Source: Roseovarius sp. ZX-A-9 (GTDB lineage Bacteria; Pseudomonadota; Alphaproteobacteria; Rhodobacterales; Rhodobacteraceae). From it: a DNA stretch of 64,000 bases. Positions 56,886 to 64,000 of this stretch are shown here, one piece after another. Numbering within the stretch: position 1 is the stretch's first letter; each line of letters opens with the position of its first letter. The position numbers and the translations under genes were made by a program. A model generated the notes under the pieces. The model was not told the DNA's origin and did not search any database. It saw only the letters and a program-made list of their open reading frames with translations. The stretch spans positions 1 through 64,000 of the forward strand of contig NZ_JAPWHW010000009.1 of the NCBI RefSeq assembly GCF_028369135.1, given 5' to 3'.

Positions 56886-58169
56886 TCAGAGGTTGGGGTA
56901 GAGCGGGAACCGGGCACACAGTTCGGCCACTTCGCCGCGCACCTTGGCCTCGACTGCGCCGTTACCTTCGGCACCGTTGGCGGCCAGACCGTCCACCACT
57001 TCGACGATCCAATCGGCGATCTGGCGGAACTCGGCCTCCTTGAAGCCGCGCGTCGTGCCAGCAGGGGTGCCGATGCGCACGCCCGAGGTCACGGTCGGCT
57101 TTTCGGGATCGAAGGGCACGCCGTTCTTGTTGCAGGTGATATGCGCCCGGCCCAATGCGGCGTCGGTGATGTTGCCGGTCACTTTCTTGGGGCGCAGATC
57201 GACCAGAAGCACATGGGTGTCGGTGCCGCCAGTGACGATATCCAGCCCGCCCTTCATCAGTTGATCGGCGAGGGCCACGGCATTGGCGCGCACCTGCTTG
57301 ATATAGGTCTTGAACTCGGGGCGCAGCGCCTCGCCGAATGCAACGGCCTTGGCCGCGATCACATGCATGAGCGGGCCGCCCTGAATGCCGGGGAAAATGG
57401 CCGAGTTGAATTTCTTGGCCAGTGCCTCGTCATTGGTCAGGATCATGCCGCCACGCGGGCCGCGCAGCGTCTTGTGCGTGGTGGTGGTGGCCACATGAGC
57501 ATGCGGGAAGGGCGAGGGATGCTCGCCTGCTGCCACGAGGCCGGCAAAGTGGGCCATGTCTACATGCAGATACGCGCCGACCATATCGGCAATCTCGCGC
57601 ATGCGTTTGAAGTCAATCTGGCGCGGGATGGCGGAACCACCTGCGATGATCACCTTCGGCTTGTGCTCTTTGGCCAGCGCTTCAACCTGATCGTAGTCCA
57701 GCAGATTGTCCTGACGACGCACGCCGTACTGGATCGCGTTGAACCATTTGCCCGACTGGTTGGGGGCTGCACCGTGGGTCAGGTGGCCCCCTGCATCGAG
57801 GCTCATGCCCAGAATGGTATCACCGGGTTGCAGCAGGGCCTGCATCACACCTTGGTTGGCCTGGCTGCCCGAGTTGGGCTGCACGTTGGCGAATTCGCAA
57901 CCAAAGAGCTGCTTGGCCCGGTCGATGGCGAGGGTTTCGGCCACGTCGACAAATTGGCACCCGCCATAGTAGCGCCGTCCGGGGTAGCCTTCGGCATATT
58001 TGTTGGTCAGGACCGTGCCCTGTGCCTCCATCACGGCGGCGGAAACGATGTTCTCGGACGCGATCAACTCGATCTCGCCGCGCTGGCGACCAAGCTCGTC
58101 AGTGACGGCTCCAAAGATTTCGGGATCGCGCGTGGCGAGGGATTCGGTGAAAAAACCGGAATCGGACAT
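56886..58169 (-). CDS. glyA: Serine hydroxymethyltransferase
   Basis: Interconverts serine and glycine with THF, a main source of one-carbon units. 427 residues: [21 protein letters not shown], then [13 protein letters not shown], and the PLP-lysine region [20 protein letters not shown] 58169 is chosen ([10 protein letters not shown]); the frame upstream to 58523 is not coding. The glycine released by sarcosine oxidase would enter here. The nearby convergent gene is not related. Confidence 0.96.
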   Translation of the reverse strand: MSDSGFFTESLATRDPEIFGAVTDELGRQRGEIELIASENIVSAAVMEAQGTVLTNKYAEGYPGRRYYGGCQFVDVAETLAIDRAKQLFGCEFANVQPNSGSQANQGVMQALLQPGDTILGMSLDAGGHLTHGAAPNQSGKWFNAIQYGVRRQDNLLDYDQVEALAKEHKPKVIIAGGSAIPRQIDFKRMREIADMVGAYLHVDMAHFAGLVAAGEHPSPFPHAHVATTTTHKTLRGPRGGMILTNDEALAKKFNSAIFPGIQGGPLMHVIAAKAVAFGEALRPEFKTYIKQVRANAVALADQLMKGGLDIVTGGTDTHVLLVDLRPKKVTGNITDAALGRAHITCNKNGVPFDPEKPTVTSGVRIGTPAGTTRGFKEAEFRQIADWIVEVVDGLAANGAEGNGAVEAKVRGEVAELCARFPLYPNL

Positions 58170-58290
58170 GGGGGCAGGCTCCGTCTGGGGTTGCGGTTGC
58201 GCGATTTCGTATCGGAAACCCTGATAGTATGTAAGGCTGTAAAGCGACAAATTCCCTTGCAGGACCGTCATGGCTGGTGCAGGGGAAAGG

Positions 58291-58334
58291 GATGTGCCGT
58301 TTGGCGCAAGAAGATGTGCCGTTTGGCGCAAGAA
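58291..58334. repeat. Perfect 22-bp tandem duplication
   Basis: Two consecutive copies of a 22-bp unit (it begins GATGTGCCG and ends GCGCAAGAA) at 58291-58312 and 58313-58334, between glyA and nadK. They lie upstream of the nadK ribosome-binding site. Nothing in the unit matches a known operator. It may be a simple slippage duplication. Confidence 0.85.
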
Positions 58335-58365
58335 ATGGTGGACCAAAATCGGAACCCTTGAGGCC

Positions 58366-59127
58366 ATGACAATCAGGATCGCCTTTGTCGCCAGTGAGAC
58401 CCCGACCGCGCAGATTGCGCGCGCGGCGCTGGTCTGTCGCTTCGGTGAAGTGGCCGAGGATGCGGCGGATGTCATCGTGGCACTGGGGGGCGACGGGTTC
58501 ATGCTGCACACGCTGCACCGCACGCAGGGTCTGGATGTGCCGGTCTACGGGATGAACCGGGGAACCGTCGGGTTCCTGATGAATGACTACAGCGAAACGG
58601 ACTTGCCCGATCGGCTGGCTGCTGCCGAAGAAGAAGTGATCAACCCGCTGGCCATGGAAGCCGGATCGGTGGATGGCGCGATACATCATGCGCTGGCGAT
58701 CAATGAGGTCTCGTTGCTGCGGGCGGGCCCGCAGACGGCACAGTTGCGCATCACGGTGGACGGGCATCTGCGGCTGGAGGAGTTGATCTGCGACGGCGCG
58801 CTGGTGGCGACGCCCGCAGGGTCCACGGCCTATAACTATTCTGCGCATGGGCCGATCCTGCCGATCGGATCGGATGTGCTGGCGCTGACGGCGGTGGCCG
58901 CGTTTCGTCCCCGGCGATGGCGTGGGGCGCTTCTGCCCAAAAAGGCAACCGTGCGGTTCGATGTGACTGATCCGGACAAGCGGCCCGTGATGGCGGTGGC
59001 AGACAGCCGCTGGGTGGAAAACGTGCTGTGGGTCGAGATCAGGTCAGAGCCGCTTATCGGGCACCGTATCCTGTTTGACCCGGGCCATGGCCTGGAAGAA
59101 CGGCTGCTGCGCGAACAGTTCGTCTGA
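58366..59127 (+). CDS. nadK: NAD kinase
   Basis: Phosphorylates NAD to NADP. 253 residues. GGDG motif at 41-44 (ALGGDGFML), [10 protein letters not shown] after it, and [14 protein letters not shown] in the C-terminal half. ATG 58366 has TGAGG upstream. The frame extends through the tandem duplication to 58270, but the extension is not family-like. Confidence 0.95.
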   Translation: MTIRIAFVASETPTAQIARAALVCRFGEVAEDAADVIVALGGDGFMLHTLHRTQGLDVPVYGMNRGTVGFLMNDYSETDLPDRLAAAEEEVINPLAMEAGSVDGAIHHALAINEVSLLRAGPQTAQLRITVDGHLRLEELICDGALVATPAGSTAYNYSAHGPILPIGSDVLALTAVAAFRPRRWRGALLPKKATVRFDVTDPDKRPVMAVADSRWVENVLWVEIRSEPLIGHRILFDPGHGLEERLLREQFV

Positions 59128-59249
59128 CCCCGACAATTTTTCTTTGCCAGTTTCGGAACAAGCACGGGCGTGCCGGCGTTTTGATTGCGAATACCGGTAC
59201 GGTGATGATCGCCGTGCCAGAGCGCAACCGAAAGGAAAGGATACCTGTC

Positions 59250-59447
59250 ATGAATTGGGATCGTATCGAAGGCAACTGGAAGCAAATCAAAGGCTCTGTC
59301 CAGGAAAACTGGGGCAAACTGACCGATGATGAGGTCGACCAAGCGCAAGGCAAGCGCGATCAGTTCGTTGGCTTGATTCAGGAGAAATACGGCGTCGCCA
59401 AGGATGAGGCCGAGCGTCAGGTCGATGAATTCGCTGCCAGGCAGTAA
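59250..59447 (+). CDS. CsbD family stress protein
   Basis: 65 residues matching the CsbD-like family: MNWDRIEGNWKQIKGSVQEN, then DEVDQAQGKRDQFVGLIQEKYG. Soluble, highly charged, helical. Members are induced by general stress in other bacteria, but the role is unknown. AAAGGA lies upstream of the ATG, with a terminator 22 bp after the stop. Confidence 0.93.
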   Translation: MNWDRIEGNWKQIKGSVQENWGKLTDDEVDQAQGKRDQFVGLIQEKYGVAKDEAERQVDEFAARQ

Positions 59448-59469
59448 CGCTTTGCAGGAATGAGAGTCG

Positions 59470-59497
59470 ACAGGGTGATCCCGCTGGGGTCACCCTG
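59470..59497 (+). terminator. Intrinsic terminator of csbD-like gene
   Basis: ACAGGGTGATCCC and GGGGTCACCCTGT form a 13-bp stem (one G-U pair) with a 2-3-nt loop, then TTTCC. It lies 22 bp after the stop codon. Confidence 0.8.
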
Positions 59498-59586
59498 TTT
59501 CCGTTACAGGCTGCGCATCTCGTCCGCCCTTGCGGGCGTTATCGGCAGCGAGAGTGTTGGCTGCCCAATAAAAGACGGGTCGCGCG

Positions 59587-61476
59587 CTACTTTGCGTAGC
59601 CGATGGTTTGCAGCGCTGACTTGATCTCGTCCAGAATGGCCGGGTCGTCGATGGTGGCGGGCGGCTTGAACGCCTCGCTATCGGCGATCTTGGCGATCGT
59701 GCCGCGCAGGATCTTGCCCGAGCGGGTCTTTGGCAGGCGGTCCACCACCAATGCCAGCTTGAACGCGGCGACCGGGCCGATCCGGTCACGCACAAGTTTC
59801 ACGCATTCGGCGGCAATCTCTTCGTGCGGGCGATCCACCCCTTTGGACAGGCAGACGAAACCAACGGGTGCTTGGCCTTTCAACTGGTCCGCCACACCGA
59901 CGACGGCACATTCGGCCACGTCCGGATGGCTGGCCAGCACTTCCTCCATCGCGCCGGTCGAGAGGCGGTGGCCCGCCACGTTGATCACATCGTCAGTGCG
60001 GGCCATGATGTAGAGATATCCGTCCTCGTCGATCAGCCCCGCATCGCCGGTCTCGTAATAGCCGGGGAAGGTGGTGAGATAGGATTTCACGTATCTCGCC
60101 TCTGCATTCCATAGCGACGGCAGCGTGCCGGGGGGCAGCGGCAGCTTGATGGCGATCGCACCCAGTTCGCCGGGCTTCATCGGTTGGCCATTGTCGTCAA
60201 GGATCTGCACGTCGTAGCCGGGCATTGGCACGGTGGGCGAGCCGATCTTGACCGGCAATGCCTCGATCCCTGCCGGGTTGCCGACGATGGGAAAGCCGGT
60301 CTCGGTCTGCCACCAGTGATCGTAGACAGGCACTTGCATGACCTTTTGCGCCCATTCGATCGTGTCCGGATCGGCTCGTTCACCCGCAAGATAGAGCGCG
60401 CGCAGGCAGGAGATGTCGTAGTTCTTGATCTCCTCCCCCTTGGGGTCCTCGCGCTTGATCGCACGCAGGGCGGTGGGGGCGGTAAAGAAGCTACGCACGT
60501 TATGCTCGGAAATGACCCGCCAGAACGTGCCCGCATCGGGCGTGCCGATGGGTTTGCCTTCGAACACGACCGTTGTGTTGCCGTGAATGAGCGGCGCGTA
60601 GCATATGTAGCTGTGGCCAACGACCCAGCCGACATCCGACGCGGCCCAGAACACATCGCCCGGATCGACGTTGTAGATGTTCTTCATCGTCCAGTTCAGC
60701 GCCACCAGATGCCCGCCCGTTGGGCGCAGCACGCCCTTTGGCGCACCCGTGGTGCCGGAGGTGTAGAGGATATAGGCCGGATGGTTGCCTTCGACGGGCA
60801 CGCATTCAGCCGGCTCGACCCCGTATTGGAAGCCGTGCCAGTTCACGTCGCGACCTTCGATCAGGTCGGCCACCTCTTGTTCGCGTTGAAAGATCACGCA
60901 AAATTCCGGTTTGTGGCTGGCCATCTCGATGGCGCCGTCCAGCAGTGGCTTGTAATGGACCACACGGCCGGGTTCGAGCCCGCAGGACGCGGCGATAATG
61001 GCCTTGGGGGTGCAATCGTCGATGCGGGTCGCCAGCTCATTCGCCGCGAAGCCACCGAAGACCACCGAATGGATCGCGCCCAAGCGTGTGCAGGCCAGCA
61101 TGGCCTCCAGCGCCTCGGGGATCATGGGCATATAGATGATGACGCGATCACCTTTTCCGACGCCCTTGGCGCGCAGGGCGCCCGCCAGGTTGGCAACACG
61201 ATTGCGCAGCTCGACATAGGATATTTCGCGCTTGGTGTGGGTGATGGGGCTGTCATAGATGATGGCGGTCTGTTCGCCGCGCCCGTTTTCTACATGGCGG
61301 TCCACCGCGTTGTAACAGGTGTTGACCATGCCATCACAGTACCACTCATAGAGCGGCGCATTGTCATCAAAGAGCGCTTTGGAAGGTTTGCGGGTCCAGT
61401 CGATCGCCTCGGCGGCCTGCATCCAGAACGCTTCGGGGTCAGCCTTCCAGCTGTCATAGACGTCTTTGTATGCCAT
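59587..61476 (-). CDS. prpE: Propionate-CoA ligase (propionyl-CoA synthetase)
   Basis: Activates propionate to propionyl-CoA by the acyl-adenylate route. 629 residues of the ANL superfamily: P-loop YTSGTTGAPKG, VWWQTETG-type core (YDHWWQTETGFPI), and the catalytic lysine near the end in PKTRSGKILRG. The start YKDVYDSWKADPEAFW and overall length fit PrpE better than AcsA. GGAGGA lies before the ATG at 61476. Its promoter region holds two pairs of TTTGCAAA-like sites. No other propionate gene is in the window except the broken MmgE/PrpD gene, which need not be related. Confidence 0.92.
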   Translation of the reverse strand: MAYKDVYDSWKADPEAFWMQAAEAIDWTRKPSKALFDDNAPLYEWYCDGMVNTCYNAVDRHVENGRGEQTAIIYDSPITHTKREISYVELRNRVANLAGALRAKGVGKGDRVIIYMPMIPEALEAMLACTRLGAIHSVVFGGFAANELATRIDDCTPKAIIAASCGLEPGRVVHYKPLLDGAIEMASHKPEFCVIFQREQEVADLIEGRDVNWHGFQYGVEPAECVPVEGNHPAYILYTSGTTGAPKGVLRPTGGHLVALNWTMKNIYNVDPGDVFWAASDVGWVVGHSYICYAPLIHGNTTVVFEGKPIGTPDAGTFWRVISEHNVRSFFTAPTALRAIKREDPKGEEIKNYDISCLRALYLAGERADPDTIEWAQKVMQVPVYDHWWQTETGFPIVGNPAGIEALPVKIGSPTVPMPGYDVQILDDNGQPMKPGELGAIAIKLPLPPGTLPSLWNAEARYVKSYLTTFPGYYETGDAGLIDEDGYLYIMARTDDVINVAGHRLSTGAMEEVLASHPDVAECAVVGVADQLKGQAPVGFVCLSKGVDRPHEEIAAECVKLVRDRIGPVAAFKLALVVDRLPKTRSGKILRGTIAKIADSEAFKPPATIDDPAILDEIKSALQTIGYAK

Positions 61477-61591
61477 CGTATCCTCCTCCAAGGCGTTGGT
61501 TTGTGTTAGGCCCGCGATATCCTTGCGGCAAGCGGCTTGCGCTGTTGCGCGGCGGAAGGACGCAGGATTTTGCAGTCTCGCCGCGCAGCAA

Positions 61592-61667
61592 GGTGCAAAT
61601 TTTTGCAAACTCTTATTTCAGGCATGGTTTTCGCGCCGCGATTATCCATTTTTGCAAACTTGCAAAT
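61592..61667. promoter_or_regulatory. Paired TTTGCAAA-type sites upstream of prpE
   Basis: Two clusters: TGCAAA at 61594-61599 with TTTGCAAA at 61602-61609, and TTTGCAAA at 61651-61658 directly followed by TTGCAAAT at 61660-61667. TTTGCAAA repeats are the known operator type of short-chain fatty acyl-CoA regulators (ScfR family, such as PccR of Rhodobacter). Their position 120-190 bp upstream of a propionate-activating enzyme fits. The regulator gene is not in the window. Confidence 0.6.
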
Positions 61668-61698
61668 GCCATCATGCAAAGCAGCCCCGAATCACACT

Positions 61699-63978
61699 TC
61701 AACCGTAATGCGCTACTGGCGTGCCTGCGATGGCCGCCATGTTCAGCAGCCCGCGCGCCGTCACGCCGGGAGATACGATATGCGCGCGGTTGCCCATGCC
61801 CATCAGGATCGGGCCGACTTCCAGCCCGCCGCCCTTCATCTTGAGGATGTTGCGCACCGCCGATGCAGCATCGGCGTTGGAGAAGATCAACACGTTGGCC
61901 GACCCTTCCATCCTGTTGTCGGGCAGCAACCTGGCGCGCAGTTCCGCATCAAGGGCCGCATCGACGTTCATTTCGCCTTCGTAGCAGAAGTCGCGCGGTT
62001 CGGAGTCAAGCAGTCGCAGCGCGGCGCGCTGGCGCTTGCCGGAATCCTCGCCCTGATTGCCGAATTGCGATTGCGAGCAAAAGGCGATCTTGGGTTCAAT
62101 CCCGAAGCGACGCACATGGCGCGCCGCCCCGATCGCGACCTCGGCCAGATATTCGGGGCTGGGATATGTGCGCACATGGGTGTCAGCGATAAAGAGTGGG
62201 CCGTCTTCCAGTATCATCAGCGAAAGCGCACCCTGTGGGCGATATTTGTCATTCCCCAGAACCTGGGTGACGTAGTTCAGGTGCCAGCGATATTCGCCGA
62301 AGGTACCGCAGATTAGGCTGTCCGCTTCGCCGCGATGTACCATGACCGCACCGATTGCTGTGGAGTTGGTCCGCATGACCGCCTTGGCGAGGTCGGGGGT
62401 GATTCCGCGTCGCTGCATGATCTGGTGGTAGGTTCCCCAATAATCGCGGTACCGCGGATCGTCTTCGGGGTTTACCAGATCGAAATCGCGCCCGGGCCGG
62501 ATATCGAGCCCCAGACGCTCGCAGCGGGAGTCGATGACCGATGGGCGCCCGATCAGGATGGGCCGTTCTGTCGTCTCTTCCAGGATGGCTTGTGCGGCGC
62601 GCAGTACCCGTTCGTCTTCGCCTTCGCTAAAGACGATGCGGCGCGCGTCCTTCTTGGCGGCCTCGAAGACCGGACGCATGAGCAGCGACGATTTGAATAC
62701 AGATGCATCGAGCCGGGCCTTGTAGGCTTCCAGATCGGGGATCGGGCGGGTGGCGACACCGGTTTCCATCGCGGCGCGCGCCACGGCGGTCGAGACGATC
62801 CCCGAGAGACGTGGATCGAAAGGTTTGGGGATGAGGTAATCGGCGCCGAATGACATTGCCTCGCCCTGATAGGCGGCGGCGGCCTCGGCCGAAGTGGTCG
62901 CGCGCGCAAGGTCAGATATGCCTTGGACGCAGGCCACCTGCATCGCATCGTTGATCTCGGTCGCGCCCACGTCGAGTGCCCCGCGAAAGATGAACGGAAA
63001 GCAAAGCACGTTGTTGACCTGATTGGGGAAATCGCTGCGGCCGGTGGCGATGATGGCGTCTGGCGCGACCTCGCGGGCGACGTCGGGCATGATTTCGGGC
63101 GCGGGGTTTGCCAGCGCAAAGACGATCGGACGGTCAGCCATTTTCGCGACCATTTCGGGGGTCAGGACATTCGGGCCGGACAGGCCAAGGAAAAGGTCGG
63201 CCCCCTCTATGATGTCATCCAGCGTGCGCAGTTCGGATTTCTGCGCAAACTCCGCCTTTTGCGGATTCATGTCCTCGGTTCGGCCTTCGTAGACCAGCCC
63301 GTTGATGTCGCACAGCCAGATATTCTCGCGGCGCACGCCCAGTTTCAGCAGCATGTTGAGGCAGGCAATTCCAGCCGCGCCGCCGCCGGTAGAGGCGACC
63401 TTGATGTCCTCGAATTTCTTGCCGGCCACATGCAGTGCGTTGGTGGCCGCAGCCCCCACGACGATTGCGGTACCGTGCTGATCATCGTGGAAAACCGGGA
63501 TGTTCATCCGCTCGCGGCAGATTTTCTCGACGATGAAGCAGTCGGGCGCCTTGATGTCTTCAAGGTTGATCGCGCCGAAGGTGGGGCCGAGCGCGCAGAC
63601 GATTTCGGCAAGGCGTTCCGGATCGGATTCGTCCAGTTCGATGTCGAAACAATCGATATTGGCGAATTTCTTGAACAGGACGGCCTTGCCCTCCATCACC
63701 GGCTTGGAGGCCAGCGCCCCGATATTGCCCAGCCCCAGAACGGCGGTGCCATTGGTGACGACGCCCACAAGGTTGCCGCGCGAAGTAAAGCGGCTGGCAT
63801 TGGCAGGATCATCCCGGATTTCCAGACAGGCTTCGGCCACGCCCGGTGAATAGGCGCGCGCCAGGTCGCGGCCATTGGCCAGCGGCTTGGTTGCGCGAAT
63901 TTCCAGTTTTCCGGGTTTTGGGAATTCGTGATAGTTCAGCGCCGCCTGACGGGTGGTCTCGTTGGCATTATCGTTCAT
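61699..63978 (-). CDS. maeB: NADP-dependent malic enzyme with PTA-like C-terminal domain
   Basis: Converts malate to pyruvate and CO2 with NADP. 759 residues. The N-terminal malic domain has [12 protein letters not shown] and [26 protein letters not shown] cofactor domain follows ([16 protein letters not shown]). The C-terminal third, from about residue 435, is a phosphate acetyl/butyryl transferase-like domain ([16 protein letters not shown]), typically regulatory in this enzyme type. Supplies pyruvate and NADPH during growth on acids. It lies upstream of prpE on the same strand across a 222-bp gap. Confidence 0.96.
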   Translation of the reverse strand: MNDNANETTRQAALNYHEFPKPGKLEIRATKPLANGRDLARAYSPGVAEACLEIRDDPANASRFTSRGNLVGVVTNGTAVLGLGNIGALASKPVMEGKAVLFKKFANIDCFDIELDESDPERLAEIVCALGPTFGAINLEDIKAPDCFIVEKICRERMNIPVFHDDQHGTAIVVGAAATNALHVAGKKFEDIKVASTGGGAAGIACLNMLLKLGVRRENIWLCDINGLVYEGRTEDMNPQKAEFAQKSELRTLDDIIEGADLFLGLSGPNVLTPEMVAKMADRPIVFALANPAPEIMPDVAREVAPDAIIATGRSDFPNQVNNVLCFPFIFRGALDVGATEINDAMQVACVQGISDLARATTSAEAAAAYQGEAMSFGADYLIPKPFDPRLSGIVSTAVARAAMETGVATRPIPDLEAYKARLDASVFKSSLLMRPVFEAAKKDARRIVFSEGEDERVLRAAQAILEETTERPILIGRPSVIDSRCERLGLDIRPGRDFDLVNPEDDPRYRDYWGTYHQIMQRRGITPDLAKAVMRTNSTAIGAVMVHRGEADSLICGTFGEYRWHLNYVTQVLGNDKYRPQGALSLMILEDGPLFIADTHVRTYPSPEYLAEVAIGAARHVRRFGIEPKIAFCSQSQFGNQGEDSGKRQRAALRLLDSEPRDFCYEGEMNVDAALDAELRARLLPDNRMEGSANVLIFSNADAASAVRNILKMKGGGLEVGPILMGMGNRAHIVSPGVTARGLLNMAAIAGTPVAHYG

Positions 63979-64000
63979 GTCCTGATCCCCTGACGCTAAT

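Noticed and set aside
58170..58290. Glycine or other riboswitch in the glyA leader
   Set aside because: No conserved riboswitch core was seen in the short leader.

Overview
The window looks like a chromosomal segment of a marine Rhodobacteraceae bacterium (Roseobacter group, Alphaproteobacteria). The evidence is the gene content and order: GC-rich genes of roseobacterial type, hom-glpX with recJ and tRNA-Glu nearby, nrdR-ribD, rpoD next to dnaG, soxBDAG, an NDUFS4-like complex I subunit, VPLPA-CTERM and DUF1194/DUF3726 proteins, and methionine gamma-lyase. The genus cannot be fixed from the sequence alone.

Layout. 0-1.8 kb is disturbed. The end of an IS21-type element cuts off the 3' end of an MmgE/PrpD gene, and a VPLPA-CTERM protein survives only as a tail. 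1.8-4.9 kb holds methionine gamma-lyase with a divergent Lrp regulator, a 2OG-Fe(II) oxygenase, and a decayed stretch ending at tRNA-Glu(TTC). 5-11.7 kb holds recJ, glpX and hom on the minus strand, interrupted by a plus-strand gene for a cysteine-rich secreted protein of unknown family. 11.7-21.4 kb is mostly core: a TetR regulator, ribD, nrdR, the primary sigma factor and primase. 21.4-28.1 kb is nitrogen and one-carbon catabolism: tetrameric sarcosine oxidase (soxB-D-A-G) and a glutamate dehydrogenase. 28.4-31.3 kb carries three TadE/TadG-like pilus or surface genes. 32.1-36.7 kb is a small capsule set (KpsC, an OPX exporter, KpsS), followed by riboflavin synthase.

37.4-43.2 kb is the best candidate for an undescribed system. 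It is a compact minus-strand cluster of a LysR regulator, an aldehyde dehydrogenase, an M19 dipeptidase-like protein lacking part of its metal site, an unrecognised 565-residue protein and a DUF3726 protein. Three junctions are 4-bp overlaps or a short gap, so the four structural genes are probably co-transcribed.

43.3-64 kb holds PPK2, a MATE transporter, an ASKHA-fold corrinoid-activator-like protein without its usual ferredoxin domain, aspartate aminotransferase, sdhE, a MarR regulator, two tandem DUF1194 proteins, glyoxalase I, thyA-folA, an IalB-like protein, glyA, nadK, csbD, propionyl-CoA synthetase and NADP-malic enzyme. Several genes feed folate-linked C1 metabolism (sox, glyA, thyA, folA). 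Paired TTTGCAAA-like sites upstream of prpE match the operator type used by short-chain fatty acyl-CoA (ScfR/PccR-type) regulators.

Starts were chosen from family alignment and Shine-Dalgarno spacing and are noted where they matter. No homology search was run. All family calls are from reading the translations.
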